Of a DNA stretch of 64,000 nucleotides, positions 27,759 to 36,643 are shown piece after piece (positions within the stretch are counted from its first letter, which is position 1; each line of letters begins with the position of its first letter). The notes below the pieces were generated by a model that saw nothing but the letters and a program-made list of their open reading frames with translations, was not told the origin of the DNA and ran no database searches. The stretch covers positions 861,001 to 925,000 of the forward strand of contig NZ_CP107716.1 in NCBI RefSeq assembly GCF_025854335.1. The letters run 5' to 3'. Source of the stretch: Pelagibacterium flavum. GTDB taxonomy: Bacteria; Pseudomonadota; Alphaproteobacteria; Rhizobiales; Devosiaceae. The position numbers were made by a program, and so were the translations under genes.

Positions 27759-28526
27759 ATGTCTGCCAGCGCATCGAAAGCGCCTGTTCTCTCTATTGAC
27801 CTCACGCGCTGTGCGCAATGGGTCGCCAAGGTTTCGTCGGTCATCATTGCTCTGGGCATCGTGCGTGAAATCGTCATCGGACGGATCGGGCTGGATACCC
27901 CGCTCAAGGAATTGCGCCACATAGCGCTCGATGCTGAACTGTCGCTGCCGGCGTTCTATTCGGCGGTGCTGATCCTGGCCATCGGGGTCACCCTGATGGT
28001 CATCGGGCGTGCGGTACGGCGCACCGGCGGTGTGGACGCCAGGCAATGGATGATCCTCGGCGCCATCTTCTGTCTGATGGCGATCGATGAGGCGGCGAGC
28101 TTTCACGAATCGCTGATGATGCCGCTGCGGAACGCGTTCAATCTCACCGGCATGTTCTACTATTCCTGGGTCATTCCCGGTGCCATCGCCGTGGCTCTGA
28201 TCGGAGCGTACTACGTGCCGTTCCTCTTGCGCCTTCCGCGCCGCACCGCCGTTCTTTTCGCCATGGCCGGCGGCGCCTATGTCGGTGGGGCTTTGGGCAT
28301 GGAACTGGTGGGGGGCGCATTCGAAAACGCAATCGGCAAGGATACGGTCGCCTATTCGGTAGCGATCGTGATCGAGGAAGGGCTCGAGATCGTCGGGCTG
28401 ACGCTGTTTTTCTATGCGCTGACCGACCATATCGCGCGCTCCTGGAGCAGTGTGGGGCTGAGCTTTTCCGCCCGCACGGTTGCCGTGAAGGGTTTGGCAC
28501 TCGATCGGGCCGCACCGGCCGAATAG
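27759..28526 (+). CDS. Uncharacterised six-helix membrane protein with intramembrane acidic/His residues
   Basis: I do not recognise a named family. The 255-aa protein has about six hydrophobic helices (roughly 22-42, 66-84, 97-112, 136-156, 165-185, 199-222). Charged residues cluster inside or at the ends of helices: Asp110-Glu111 and His116-Glu117 in AIDEAASFHE, Glu182 in GMELVGG, and Glu206-Glu207 and Glu210 in VIEEGLEIVG. This pattern suggests a metal-binding membrane enzyme or a proton-coupled carrier, but that is inference. GGGGG lies 7 bases before the ATG. It is alone, upstream of the 6S RNA. Confidence 0.75.
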   Translation: MSASASKAPVLSIDLTRCAQWVAKVSSVIIALGIVREIVIGRIGLDTPLKELRHIALDAELSLPAFYSAVLILAIGVTLMVIGRAVRRTGGVDARQWMILGAIFCLMAIDEAASFHESLMMPLRNAFNLTGMFYYSWVIPGAIAVALIGAYYVPFLLRLPRRTAVLFAMAGGAYVGGALGMELVGGAFENAIGKDTVAYSVAIVIEEGLEIVGLTLFFYALTDHIARSWSSVGLSFSARTVAVKGLALDRAAPAE

Positions 28527-28603
28527 GCCCCGCGTCCATCGCAGCAGAAAACATTTGATCCGCACCCACTTTTCGGCGCGCTCACAAAGGCCTATATGAT
28601 CGC

Positions 28604-28757
28604 GTGCTGCCCGGCTCGTGTAGGATACTGCATCCCCGGGGCCTTATCGATCCTTAAGGGAGCTGTCCCTGACCGGACCCGTGGGTTCGGATAAACGGCG
28701 CCCACCTACATGAGTAGGTTTCCCGGGATCGACACATCCCACGGCCAGGGCGGCACA
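28604..28757 (+). ncRNA. ssrS: 6S RNA
   Basis: The ends pair: GTGCTGCCC (28604-28612) with GGGCGGCAC (28748-28756), closing a long imperfect rod with a large central region. The 3' half (GTTCGGATAAACGGCGCCCACCTAC) matches what I know of alphaproteobacterial 6S RNAs, which mimic an open promoter and bind sigma70 RNA polymerase. It sits directly upstream of 5-formyltetrahydrofolate cyclo-ligase, the linkage seen in many proteobacteria (ssrS-ygfA). A TATGAT -10 box at 28595-28600 fits a transcript start near 28604-28606. Confidence 0.85.
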
Positions 28758-28780
28758 AATTTTGAGCGAAAGAGGGTGGC

Positions 28781-29371
28781 TTGACGGATACCGAAGTCCA
28801 GCTTGAAGAACAAAAGGCGGCACTTCGGCAGGAGGCTTTCGCCCGCCGTCTGGCCGTTCCCCAGGCCGATCGCGCCGACGCCGCCAAATTGGCGGCCGAC
28901 ACCTTTCTCGAGGGCGTTCCGCTGCAAAAGGATCAGGTGGTCGCGCTTTATTGGCCGATCCGCGACGAAATCGACTGCAAGCCGCTTTTGACCCGGTTGA
29001 TGGATTCGGGCCAGAAAGTCGCCCTGCCTGTGGTGACCAGTGAGGACGAACCGCTCGAGCTGCGACTTTGGGAAGACGGTCAGCCGCTTTATCCTTCCGG
29101 GTTCGGCACGCTCGCACCAGCCGAGACCGCTCCTGTCGTCACTCCCGATATCGTCGTCATTCCGCTTCTGGCCTTTGACAAGCACGGCACCCGGCTGGGC
29201 TATGGCAAGGGTTATTACGACAGGACGCTGGCCGCGATGGGCAAGAAGCCGCTTCTTGTCGGCTACGCGTTTGCGGCCCAGGAGCTCGATTTCATTCCCC
29301 GGCTCGATCACGATCTGCCGCTCGACCTTCTGGTCACCGAAACCGGCCTGCGCCGCTTCGAGGGCGCATGA
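28781..29371 (+). CDS. 5-formyltetrahydrofolate cyclo-ligase
   Basis: Converts 5-formyl-THF to 5,10-methenyl-THF with ATP in folate metabolism. The 196-aa protein has the YWPIRDEID substrate motif at about 57-65 and the ATP-binding GYGKGYYDR at 140-148. A TTG start at 28781 with GAGGG just upstream is the best choice. Its leader contains the 6S RNA, so the gene may be co-transcribed with ssrS. The stop overlaps the ymdB start (ATGA). This is the ygfA (fau) equivalent. Confidence 0.93.
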   Translation: MTDTEVQLEEQKAALRQEAFARRLAVPQADRADAAKLAADTFLEGVPLQKDQVVALYWPIRDEIDCKPLLTRLMDSGQKVALPVVTSEDEPLELRLWEDGQPLYPSGFGTLAPAETAPVVTPDIVVIPLLAFDKHGTRLGYGKGYYDRTLAAMGKKPLLVGYAFAAQELDFIPRLDHDLPLDLLVTETGLRRFEGA

Positions 29372-30183
29372 GGCTTCTGTTTTTAGGCGATGTGATGGGG
29401 CGGGCCGGCCGCGACGCGGTCGCCGAGCGGCTTCCAGACATGATCGAGCGTTACCGGTTCGATTTTGTGATCGTCAATGGCGAGAATGCCAGCCACGGGC
29501 GCGGCATTACCGAGGCCCATTACGAATTGCTGCGCGATGCTGGCGCCGATGTGGTGACGCTGGGCGATCACGCGTTTGACCAGCGCGAGTTGATGACCGC
29601 CATCGAACGCCACGACACCCTGATCCGGCCGATCAATTTCCCTCCCGGCGCGCCGGGTCGTGGCGCAACGATGATCACCGGACGCAACGGCCATCAGGTT
29701 CTGGTGGTCAATGCGCTGGGCCGGGTGTTCATGCCGCCGATGGACGATCCGTTCCGGGCCGTCGACAACGCCATCGCCCGCTGCCCCCTGGGCGAACAGG
29801 CGGATGCGATCGTCGTCGATTTTCACGCTGAAGCAACCTCGGAAATGCAGGGCATGGGCCATTATCTCGATGGCCGCGTTTCGCTGGTCGTGGGCACTCA
29901 CACCCATATTCCGACATCCGATCACCGCATTCTGCGTGGCGGAACGGGTCTGATGAGCGATGCGGGCATGTGCGGGGATTATGACAGCGTGATCGGCATG
30001 GAACTCGAAGAACCGCTCAACCGGTTCGTTACCGGACTGGCCACGGCGCGGTTCACGCCGTCCGAGGGGGAAGCCACGCTGTGCGGGGTAGCAATCGAGA
30101 CAGACAGGGCCTCGGGGCTGTGCACGCAAATCCAGCCCGTGCGTGTCGGTGGGTCGCTCTCGCAAGCGCTGCCCCAATTCTGA
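29368..30183 (+). CDS. YmdB-family metallophosphoesterase
   Basis: A 271-aa di-metal phosphoesterase of the TIGR00282 group, implicated in cyclic nucleotide turnover in Bacillus. Metal-site motifs are visible: GDVMGRAGR (Asp8), GENASHGRG (Glu39, Asn40), VDFHAE and VGTHTHIPT. The motif that usually reads GNHxWD is GDHAFD here (Asp67, His68), a change at a metal ligand position. Start codon overlaps the 5-FCL stop. Next gene is yebC, 75 bases on. Confidence 0.88.
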   Translation: MRLLFLGDVMGRAGRDAVAERLPDMIERYRFDFVIVNGENASHGRGITEAHYELLRDAGADVVTLGDHAFDQRELMTAIERHDTLIRPINFPPGAPGRGATMITGRNGHQVLVVNALGRVFMPPMDDPFRAVDNAIARCPLGEQADAIVVDFHAEATSEMQGMGHYLDGRVSLVVGTHTHIPTSDHRILRGGTGLMSDAGMCGDYDSVIGMELEEPLNRFVTGLATARFTPSEGEATLCGVAIETDRASGLCTQIQPVRVGGSLSQALPQF

Positions 30184-30258
30184 GGCTTTATTTCTCCAGA
30201 TCGCTCCCCTATAACCCGCCAATCTCATTTTAACGACCAAACAGGGAACTGTCCGACC

Positions 30259-31005
30259 ATGGCCGGCCATTCACAGTTCAAAAACATCATGCACCGCAAG
30301 GGCCGTCAGGACGCGGTGCGCTCGAAAATCTTCTCCAAGCTGGCGCGTGAGATCACCGTTGCCGCCAAGTCGGGCATGCCCGATCCGGCGATGAATCCGC
30401 GCCTGCGTCTGGCGGTCAACAACGCCAAGGCCCAGTCCATGCCCAAGGACAATATCGAACGCGCCATCAAGAAGGCGCAGGGCGGAGACGGGGACAATTA
30501 CGAAGAAGTCCGCTACGAGGGCTACGGCCCCGGCGGCGTTGCCGTTATCGTCGAGGCGCTGACCGACAACCGCAACCGTACGGCGTCGAATGTGCGTGCC
30601 ATCTTTTCAAAGGCCGGCGGCGCGATGGGGGAAACCGGCTCGGTTGCCTTCATGTTCGATCGGGTGGGGGAAATCTATTATCCCGCCAAGGTGGGCGATG
30701 CAGATACCGTCATGGAAGCGGCCATCGAGGCCGGGGCCGAGGACGTGCAGTCCGACGAAGAGGGCCACACGATTTATTGCGCCTTTGAAGATATCGGCGA
30801 TGTCTCGACAGCACTCGAAGCAGCGCTCGGGGAGGCCGAAAGTGTCAAGGCGGTCTTCAAGCCGCAGACCAATACGCCCGTCGATGCTGACAAGGGCGCG
30901 AGCCTGATGCGCATGATCGACAATCTCGACGATGATGACGACGTCCAGAACGTCTATGCCAATTTCGAGATGAGCGACGAGGACATGGCCAAGCTTTCGG
31001 CCTGA
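30259..31005 (+). CDS. YebC/PmpR-family regulator
   Basis: A 248-aa member of the TACO1/YebC family, whose members act as transcriptional regulators or help ribosomes through difficult sequences such as polyproline. It begins with the invariant [17 protein letters not shown] and has [20 protein letters not shown] and the acidic third domain. It lies upstream of the ruv genes, as in many proteobacteria, although a diguanylate cyclase gene on the other strand now intervenes. A terminator follows. Confidence 0.95.
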   Translation: MAGHSQFKNIMHRKGRQDAVRSKIFSKLAREITVAAKSGMPDPAMNPRLRLAVNNAKAQSMPKDNIERAIKKAQGGDGDNYEEVRYEGYGPGGVAVIVEALTDNRNRTASNVRAIFSKAGGAMGETGSVAFMFDRVGEIYYPAKVGDADTVMEAAIEAGAEDVQSDEEGHTIYCAFEDIGDVSTALEAALGEAESVKAVFKPQTNTPVDADKGASLMRMIDNLDDDDDVQNVYANFEMSDEDMAKLSA

Positions 31006-31024
31006 CCGGTGCATATGCTTTTTT

Positions 31025-31052
31025 AAGGGCGGCCTTGATGGCCGCCTTTTTC
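31025..31052 (+). terminator. Terminator of yebC
   Basis: GGCGGCC (31028-31034) and GGCCGCC (31040-31046) form the stem with a TTGAT loop, followed by TTTTT. Confidence 0.85.
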
Positions 31053-31872
31053 ATGCGCTGCGCTTGATTTCATGACCGCGATAGACCAGCCCGGTCGACT
31101 CTTTTGTCGCGGCGGGTGCTTTGGGGCGCGGCAGCAGAACAACGAGACTGACGCCGTTACGCCCGGCCGCCTTGACCTTATAGAGTTGTTCGTCGGCGCT
31201 TCGGAAGATGTCGCCGAAATCGACCGGTTCGGCGGTAACGGCGCCGCCGATGCTTACGGAAAGAACGCAGGCGTTGTCGCCGGCGTCGAGTTCGATCATC
31301 CGAACCGACTGCCGGATGATCTCGGCGGTTCTGTTTGCCAGTTCGGCATCGGCAGCGGGCAGGAAGACCCCGAATTCCTCACCACCCAATCGCCCGATGA
31401 TGTCGATGGGGCGGACCGAGGAGCGGATGGCCGCCACAATGAGCTTGAGCGCGGTATCGCCGCTGGCGTGGCCGAAGCGGTCGTTGATCGATTTGAAGTG
31501 GTCGGCATCTATGACCAGCAATGTGCCGCCGCCGGCCTGCTCGTCGCGCAGCGCACCGCTGACCGCGTCGACAAATGCGCCATGGTTGAAACAATTGGTC
31601 AGGCTGTCGCGCGCCGCTGCCGCTTCGAGCCGGTCATAGGCCATCTGCAGCTCGAACTGTCGCACCGACATGTAGAACACCATCGGGCCGCCCAGCGCGA
31701 GCGGTGCGACAATTGCGACTATCAACCCGATTTCGCCGATTCCCTGCGAGAACACTTCGAGAATTATGTAGCTCAGCGCCACCGAAATCAGGACTGCAAC
31801 CACCATGTGACCGAGCGTGCGTCGAACGATGCCGGCCCAGGCCTGCCGGGGCAGTCTGAATTCGCGTGCCAT
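31051..31872 (-). CDS. Membrane-anchored diguanylate cyclase (GGDEF)
   Basis: A 273-aa protein with two helices (about 21-42 and 48-68) and a cytoplasmic GGDEF domain from about 85. The active site is GGEEF (163-167), one of the catalytically competent forms. An RPID inhibitory site (154-157) lies exactly five residues upstream, so product feedback by c-di-GMP is expected. There is no other sensory domain; the short membrane region may itself be the sensor. No EAL or PilZ gene is in the window. Confidence 0.9.
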   Translation of the reverse strand: MAREFRLPRQAWAGIVRRTLGHMVVAVLISVALSYIILEVFSQGIGEIGLIVAIVAPLALGGPMVFYMSVRQFELQMAYDRLEAAAARDSLTNCFNHGAFVDAVSGALRDEQAGGGTLLVIDADHFKSINDRFGHASGDTALKLIVAAIRSSVRPIDIIGRLGGEEFGVFLPAADAELANRTAEIIRQSVRMIELDAGDNACVLSVSIGGAVTAEPVDFGDIFRSADEQLYKVKAAGRNGVSLVVLLPRPKAPAATKESTGLVYRGHEIKRSA

Positions 31873-32056
31873 GAATGTGTACCGAAAGTGTTTGCGTCCG
31901 GGGTAACCCTATCCGGTAAGGGATGAACACAATCTTGCCGGGAAGGGGAAAATTGGGCGTACGCCCCGGACTGTGAAGTCAGGGGAAAAATTGCCGATGT
32001 TTTTGGTTTGTTCACTTTGCGCTTGGTAGGCTGACGGGAACGGGCTAATTTGAGGC

Positions 32057-32560
32057 ATGTTGAATATCGTGCGAATCATGGGGATCGATCCGGGGCTGCG
32101 GCGGACCGGCTGGGGCATCATCGAGGCCGAAGGAAACCGGCTGCGCTTTATCGCCTGCGGGGTTTTGACGCCGGCCGTCGACCAGGAGCTTTCCCTGCGC
32201 CTCGTCCATCTCCATGAGGGGCTGATGCGGCTGATCGCCGAACATCATCCGACAGAAGCGGCGGTGGAGGAAACCTTCGTCAACGCCGGCGCGCGCTCGA
32301 CGCTGCTGCTCGGACAGGCGCGCGGCATTGCTGTCATGACGCCGGCTTCGATGGGGCTGCCCGTGGGCGAATATTCGGCCAACCTCGTAAAAAAGTCGGT
32401 GGTCGGGACCGGTCACGCGGAAAAAAAGCAGATCGAATTGATGGTCAAGACATTGATGCCTGCCGCCAATTTCAAATCGGCGGACGCAGCCGATGCGCTG
32501 GCGATCGCCATTTGCCATGCCCACCATCGTCAACACCGCAAACTGGCAAAGAGCGCATGA
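32057..32560 (+). CDS. ruvC: Holliday junction resolvase RuvC
   Basis: Endonuclease that cuts Holliday junctions. The 167-aa protein has the first catalytic Asp in [13 protein letters not shown] (Asp11), Glu in AAVEETFVN, and the C-terminal [13 protein letters not shown] acidic pair. The stop overlaps the ruvA start (ATGA). It is the first gene of ruvC-ruvA-ruvB, followed by ybgC. Confidence 0.96.
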   Translation: MLNIVRIMGIDPGLRRTGWGIIEAEGNRLRFIACGVLTPAVDQELSLRLVHLHEGLMRLIAEHHPTEAAVEETFVNAGARSTLLLGQARGIAVMTPASMGLPVGEYSANLVKKSVVGTGHAEKKQIELMVKTLMPAANFKSADAADALAIAICHAHHRQHRKLAKSA

Positions 32561-33174
32561 TCGGCAAACTCAAGGGCATCATTGAAACGCTCGGGGATGA
32601 CACCGCGCTGATCGACGTCAATGGCGTGTGTTACGAGGCCCATTGTTCGGGTCGCACCTTGCAGTCTTTGCCGCGCGTTGGTGAAGCGGCTGTGCTGTTT
32701 ATCGAAATGATCGTGCGCGAGGACATGATCCGGCTCTACGGCTTTGCCACCGAGGGCGAAAAGAGCTGGTTTAGACTGTTGATGACCGTCCAGGGCGTGG
32801 GCTCACGCGTGGCACTGGGCATCCTTTCGATCCTTTCGCCTTCCGACCTCTCCTCGGCCATCGCGCTGCAGGACAAGGCCATGGTCGGTCGCGCGTCTGG
32901 GGTCGGCCCCAAGCTGGCCCAGCGCATCGTGTCCGAACTCAAGGGCAAGGTTCCCGCTGGCGTTTCCATCGACGCCGGAGCCATGGGCCTGCAGACCGCA
33001 CTGGGAGAAGGCGTCGCCACGGGCAATGTGTCCGATGCGGTCTCGGCACTGGTCAATCTCGGCTACGGACAGGCGCAAGCCTCAAGCGCGCTGGCGCGGG
33101 TCGTGGCCAAAGAGGGCGAGGACACGCCCACCGAAAAGCTCATCCGGCTGGGCTTGCGGGAATTGAGTTCGTGA
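32557..33174 (+). CDS. ruvA: Holliday junction branch migration protein RuvA
   Basis: Tetrameric junction-binding subunit that loads RuvB. The 205-aa protein begins [15 protein letters not shown] (OB fold), with helix-hairpin-helix motifs around [16 protein letters not shown] and [19 protein letters not shown], and the flexible C-terminal RuvB-binding domain ([14 protein letters not shown]). The ATG at 32557 overlaps the ruvC stop; the frame is open a little upstream, inside ruvC. Confidence 0.96.
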   Translation: MIGKLKGIIETLGDDTALIDVNGVCYEAHCSGRTLQSLPRVGEAAVLFIEMIVREDMIRLYGFATEGEKSWFRLLMTVQGVGSRVALGILSILSPSDLSSAIALQDKAMVGRASGVGPKLAQRIVSELKGKVPAGVSIDAGAMGLQTALGEGVATGNVSDAVSALVNLGYGQAQASSALARVVAKEGEDTPTEKLIRLGLRELSS

Positions 33175-33215
33175 GGTCCGTTGCAATCGGGCGCCGGGGG
33201 CAATAGCAAACCAGT

Positions 33216-34259
33216 ATGACCGATCTCACCAATGCTGCCGAAGGCCGCGACGACAGTCTCGATGTTTCCCTGCGCCCCTCGGGTTTTTCCGAGTTCATCG
33301 GGCAGGAGGCGGCGCGCGCCAATCTTCAGGTGTTTATCGAAGCGGCGCGGCAGCGCCAGGCGGCGCTCGATCATGTGTTGTTCGTCGGCCCGCCAGGGCT
33401 GGGCAAGACCACGCTCGCCCAGATCATTTCGCGCGAGCTTGGCGTGGGCTTTCGGGCCACGTCCGGCCCGGTCATCGCCAAGGCGGGGGATCTGGCCGCG
33501 CTTTTGACCAATCTCGAAGAGCGCGATGTGTTGTTCATCGACGAAATCCACCGTCTCAATCCGGCGGTCGAGGAAATTCTCTATCCCGCGATGGAGGATT
33601 TCCAGCTCGATCTGATTATCGGGGAGGGCCCGGTGGCGCGTTCGGTGCGCATCGATCTGGCCAAGTTCACCCTTGTGGGCGCCACCACCCGCGCCGGGTT
33701 GTTGACCACGCCTTTGCGCGATCGGTTCGGCATTCCGGTGCGATTGAACTTTTATACCCCTGAGGAACTGGTCCAGATCGTTGAGCGCGGCGCGCGGCTG
33801 ATGGGCATGGCCATGACCTCGGACGGCGCTCTGGAAGTGGCGCGACGTTCGCGCGGCACACCGCGCATCGCGGGGCGGCTCTTGCGCCGGGTCACCGATT
33901 TCGCGCTTGTCGAAGGCGCTGCCGAGATCAACCGCAAAGTCGCCGACAAGGCGCTGTTGCGGCTCGATGTCGATGCCAGGGGACTCGACCAGCTCGATCG
34001 GCGCTATCTCAAGACCATTGCCGAATTTTATGGTGGGGGGCCGGTGGGCATCGAAACCATTTCCGCCGCGCTGTCCGAACCGCGCGATGCCATCGAGGAA
34101 ATCGTTGAGCCTTATCTCATCCAGCAGGGGTTCATTCAGCGCACGCCGCGCGGACGGATGATGACGGCGCTGTCGTTCCAGCACATGGGCTATGCGGTGC
34201 CGCAGGGTTTTGCCGGCTTGCAGGCGAGCCTGTTCGAGGATGAGGGAGAGGCCGAGTGA
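33216..34259 (+). CDS. ruvB: Holliday junction branch migration ATPase RuvB
   Basis: Hexameric AAA+ motor for branch migration, 347 aa. It has [18 protein letters not shown] at the N-terminus, Walker [10 protein letters not shown], Walker [11 protein letters not shown], sensor region [18 protein letters not shown] and the C-terminal winged helix ending RTPRGRMM. A 41-base gap separates it from ruvA. Its stop overlaps the ybgC start (GTGA). Confidence 0.97.
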   Translation: MTDLTNAAEGRDDSLDVSLRPSGFSEFIGQEAARANLQVFIEAARQRQAALDHVLFVGPPGLGKTTLAQIISRELGVGFRATSGPVIAKAGDLAALLTNLEERDVLFIDEIHRLNPAVEEILYPAMEDFQLDLIIGEGPVARSVRIDLAKFTLVGATTRAGLLTTPLRDRFGIPVRLNFYTPEELVQIVERGARLMGMAMTSDGALEVARRSRGTPRIAGRLLRRVTDFALVEGAAEINRKVADKALLRLDVDARGLDQLDRRYLKTIAEFYGGGPVGIETISAALSEPRDAIEEIVEPYLIQQGFIQRTPRGRMMTALSFQHMGYAVPQGFAGLQASLFEDEGEAE

Positions 34260-34681
34260 GCGTATTCGGCGGAGAAATCGGGGCCGATGGCATTCACCGG
34301 TTTCCGGTGCGGGTCTATTTCGAGGACACCGATTTCTCCACCAATGTCTATCACGCCGCTTATCTGAAGTTCTTTGAGCGCGCGCGGACCGAATTTCTGC
34401 GCGCTCACGGCATCCATCACTCCGAACTGATCGCCGAGGGCCTCGCCTTTGCCGTGCGCGAAATGACCATTTCCTACGACAAGCCCGCCCATATCGACGA
34501 CCTGTTGGAGGTCCGGACGATAATGGCCAAGGCCGGGGGAGCGAGCTTTGTGCTCGAGCAGACGCTGGAACGCGATGGGGAGACCATCTGTCGCGCCAGT
34601 GTCGTCGCCGTGCTGCTCAACGACAAGGGCCGCCCCGTCCGGCTTCCGGCTCGCCTGCGCGGCTTGCTTGCCCCGAATTGA
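34256..34681 (+). CDS. ybgC: Tol-Pal-associated acyl-CoA thioesterase YbgC
   Basis: Hot-dog-fold thioesterase acting on acyl-CoA or acyl-ACP, usually the first gene of the tol-pal cluster. The 141-aa protein has the signature [23 protein letters not shown], with the catalytic Asp in DTDF. A GTG start overlaps the ruvB stop. Here ybgC is separated from tolQ by an inserted minus-strand CHRD gene. Confidence 0.93.
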   Translation: MSVFGGEIGADGIHRFPVRVYFEDTDFSTNVYHAAYLKFFERARTEFLRAHGIHHSELIAEGLAFAVREMTISYDKPAHIDDLLEVRTIMAKAGGASFVLEQTLERDGETICRASVVAVLLNDKGRPVRLPARLRGLLAPN

Positions 34682-34683
34682 AA

Positions 34684-34707
34684 GAAGGAGGGCCGTGACC
34701 CTCCTTC
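34684..34707. terminator. Hairpin between ybgC and the CHRD gene
   Basis: GAAGGAGGG and CCCTCCTTC pair perfectly around a CCGTGA loop. The T run (TCTTT) is on the minus strand, so it mainly terminates the CHRD gene. Confidence 0.65.
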
Positions 34708-34749
34708 AGCAGCAAAGCCCCGTGTCTCGGGGTCTTGGCAGAGCCGGCT

Positions 34750-35184
34750 TTACATGGCGTCTGCCTGCATCACCTGCCCGCGAATTTCGCCGCCTGGGTA
34801 CTGTTCGGTGTGGATATTGAGATACCACAGGCCGTCCATGAGCTGGGTGACCTGCTCTTCGGTCAATGTGGCGCTGCCTTCGATGGGGCTGGCAAGGTCT
34901 CCGTCGATCGGCACCACAGGGCCGGCATCCTCGCCCTCGGCGGCCGGGCCGTGGAAGTGAGCGGCGGTGGCCGGGCCGGTCAGCCCGTCATAAGTGGCCG
35001 TCCAGGTGAGCTCCATCGTTTCGGAGTCATAGGCCGCTTCAAGCGATCCGGTGGCGGTGGAGTCAGCGGCTCCGGCCGCCTCGGCGGTGAGTTCGGCAGT
35101 GAAATTGGTCATTTCAGCGTATGCCGGTGCGGCCGCGAGCATCAATGCGGCTATGCCGGCACCAAGGACGGGTGCGATCTTCAT
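34750..35184 (-). CDS. Secreted CHRD-domain protein
   Basis: A 144-aa exported protein. The signal peptide MKIAPVLGAGIAALMLAAAPAYA is cleaved near 23/24, followed by one CHRD domain with TAAHFHGPAAEGEDAGPVV and WYLNIHTEQYPGGEIRGQV. CHRD domains are found in secreted or envelope proteins of unknown role. The ATG at 35184 has GAGGAG 7 bases upstream. The gene interrupts the usual ybgC-tolQ spacing and is divergent from tolQ. Confidence 0.85.
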   Translation of the reverse strand: MKIAPVLGAGIAALMLAAAPAYAEMTNFTAELTAEAAGAADSTATGSLEAAYDSETMELTWTATYDGLTGPATAAHFHGPAAEGEDAGPVVPIDGDLASPIEGSATLTEEQVTQLMDGLWYLNIHTEQYPGGEIRGQVMQADAM

Positions 35185-35468
35185 GATGTACTCCTCTCTT
35201 TGAAAACGCGCCGCGCGCTGTGCCGGCGCATCCCTTAAACGCAGCACGTGCCCGGGCGTTCCTCTCACATCCGCGCGAGCACAATGACGCCATGAGGGTT
35301 TATTAACCTTTTCTTGACCATAAATGGGGCAAGCGGCACTGCTGCGTCGCGGTGAACCGATAGTGGGCATTTGTCTCTCACTTTTGACAAATTTGACCGC
35401 GATTGCATCGGGTGTTGCTGGCGGCGGGGCACCCATCGGCAAGGTTTTTTCTCCGAGGAAGACTCATA

Positions 35469-36182
35469 ATGGAAGCTATGGACGCAGTGGGCAGCGCGGC
35501 GGCGCATACCGATTTTTCGCCCATCGGCCTGTTCCTGATGGCCGACATCGTCGTCAAGCTGGTGATGCTGGGCCTTCTGGCCGCATCGATCTGGTGCTGG
35601 GCCATCATCATCGACAAATCGCTCAAATTCACCCGCGTGCGATCCGACATGAACCAGTTCGAAAAGACCTTCTGGTCGGGCCAGTCGCTCGAGGAGCTCT
35701 ATCAAACGCTCTCCCAGCGCCCCACCAGCGGGCTCGCGGCGGTGTTTGTCGCGGCAATGAAGGAGTGGAAGCGATCCCACGAACAGAACGCCTCGAGCTA
35801 TCTCGGCGTGCAGGCGCGTCTCGATAAGGTTCTCGACGTCGCCATAGCACGCGAAAGCGAACAGCTTGAAAGCCGGCTCTCGTTCCTGGCGACCGTGGGT
35901 TCGGCAGCCCCGTTCATCGGACTGTTCGGCACAGTCTGGGGCATCATGAACGCCTTTTCATCCATCGCGGCCTCCCAGAGCGCCAGCCTTGGCGTGGTCG
36001 CCGGCCCGATTGCCGAAGCACTGTTTGCAACGGCCATCGGCCTTGTGGCGGCCATTCCCGCGGTTATCGCCTACAACAAGCTTTCGGGCGATGCCAACAA
36101 GCTGGTGGGCCGGCTTGAAGGCTTTGCCGATGAATTCGCGGCCATTCTGGGCCGCCAGCTCGAAGCGCGGAGCCGCAAATAA
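35469..36182 (+). CDS. tolQ: Tol-Pal system protein TolQ
   Basis: Inner-membrane proton-channel subunit of Tol-Pal, which drives outer-membrane constriction at division. The 237-aa protein has three helices: about 22-45, then 138-162 (LATVGSAAPFIGLFGTVWGIM) and 172-198 (ISEALFATAIGLVAAIPAVIAYN-like). The ATG at 35469 follows GAGGAAG; a longer frame upstream is non-coding. The stop overlaps the tolR start by one base (TAATG). Confidence 0.95.
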   Translation: MEAMDAVGSAAAHTDFSPIGLFLMADIVVKLVMLGLLAASIWCWAIIIDKSLKFTRVRSDMNQFEKTFWSGQSLEELYQTLSQRPTSGLAAVFVAAMKEWKRSHEQNASSYLGVQARLDKVLDVAIARESEQLESRLSFLATVGSAAPFIGLFGTVWGIMNAFSSIAASQSASLGVVAGPIAEALFATAIGLVAAIPAVIAYNKLSGDANKLVGRLEGFADEFAAILGRQLEARSRK

Positions 36183-36640
36183 TGGGCATGGGTGTTGCAG
36201 GCGGGAACGGGGGCGGACGCCGCCGTCGTCGCGGCCAGCGCAGGGCCATGATGAGCGAAATCAACGTCACGCCCTTTGTGGACGTGGTGCTGGTTCTGCT
36301 CATCGTGTTCATGGTCGCCGCCCCGATGATGACGGCGGGGGTCGCCGTCGATCTGCCGCAGTCTTCGGCGGGCGAGTTGCAGACGCCGCGCACGCCCATC
36401 ATGGTTTCGGTCACCCCCGAGGGCGAGATTTTTGTCGATGACGAGCAGGTGGTGTCCGCCGAATTGGTGGATGCCGTTGCCGCGCTGGCCGAGTCGACCG
36501 AAGACCGCATCTATGTGCGCGGCGACACCTCCGCCAGCTACGGCACGGTTATGGACGTCATGGGCACGCTTTCGTCGGCCGGATATTCGCGCATCGGATT
36601 GATCACGCAGCAGCCGACTGCCGACAGCTCGGGGCAATAG
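36182..36640 (+). CDS. tolR: Tol-Pal system protein TolR
   Basis: A 152-aa ExbD/TolR protein. After a basic, Gly/Arg-rich N-terminus comes MSEINVTPFVDVVLVLLIVFMV, where the Asp in FVDV is the proton-carrying residue. The periplasmic domain follows. It is translationally coupled to tolQ and 3 bases from tolA. Confidence 0.95.
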   Translation: MGMGVAGGNGGGRRRRRGQRRAMMSEINVTPFVDVVLVLLIVFMVAAPMMTAGVAVDLPQSSAGELQTPRTPIMVSVTPEGEIFVDDEQVVSAELVDAVAALAESTEDRIYVRGDTSASYGTVMDVMGTLSSAGYSRIGLITQQPTADSSGQ

Positions 36641-36643
36641 TCC

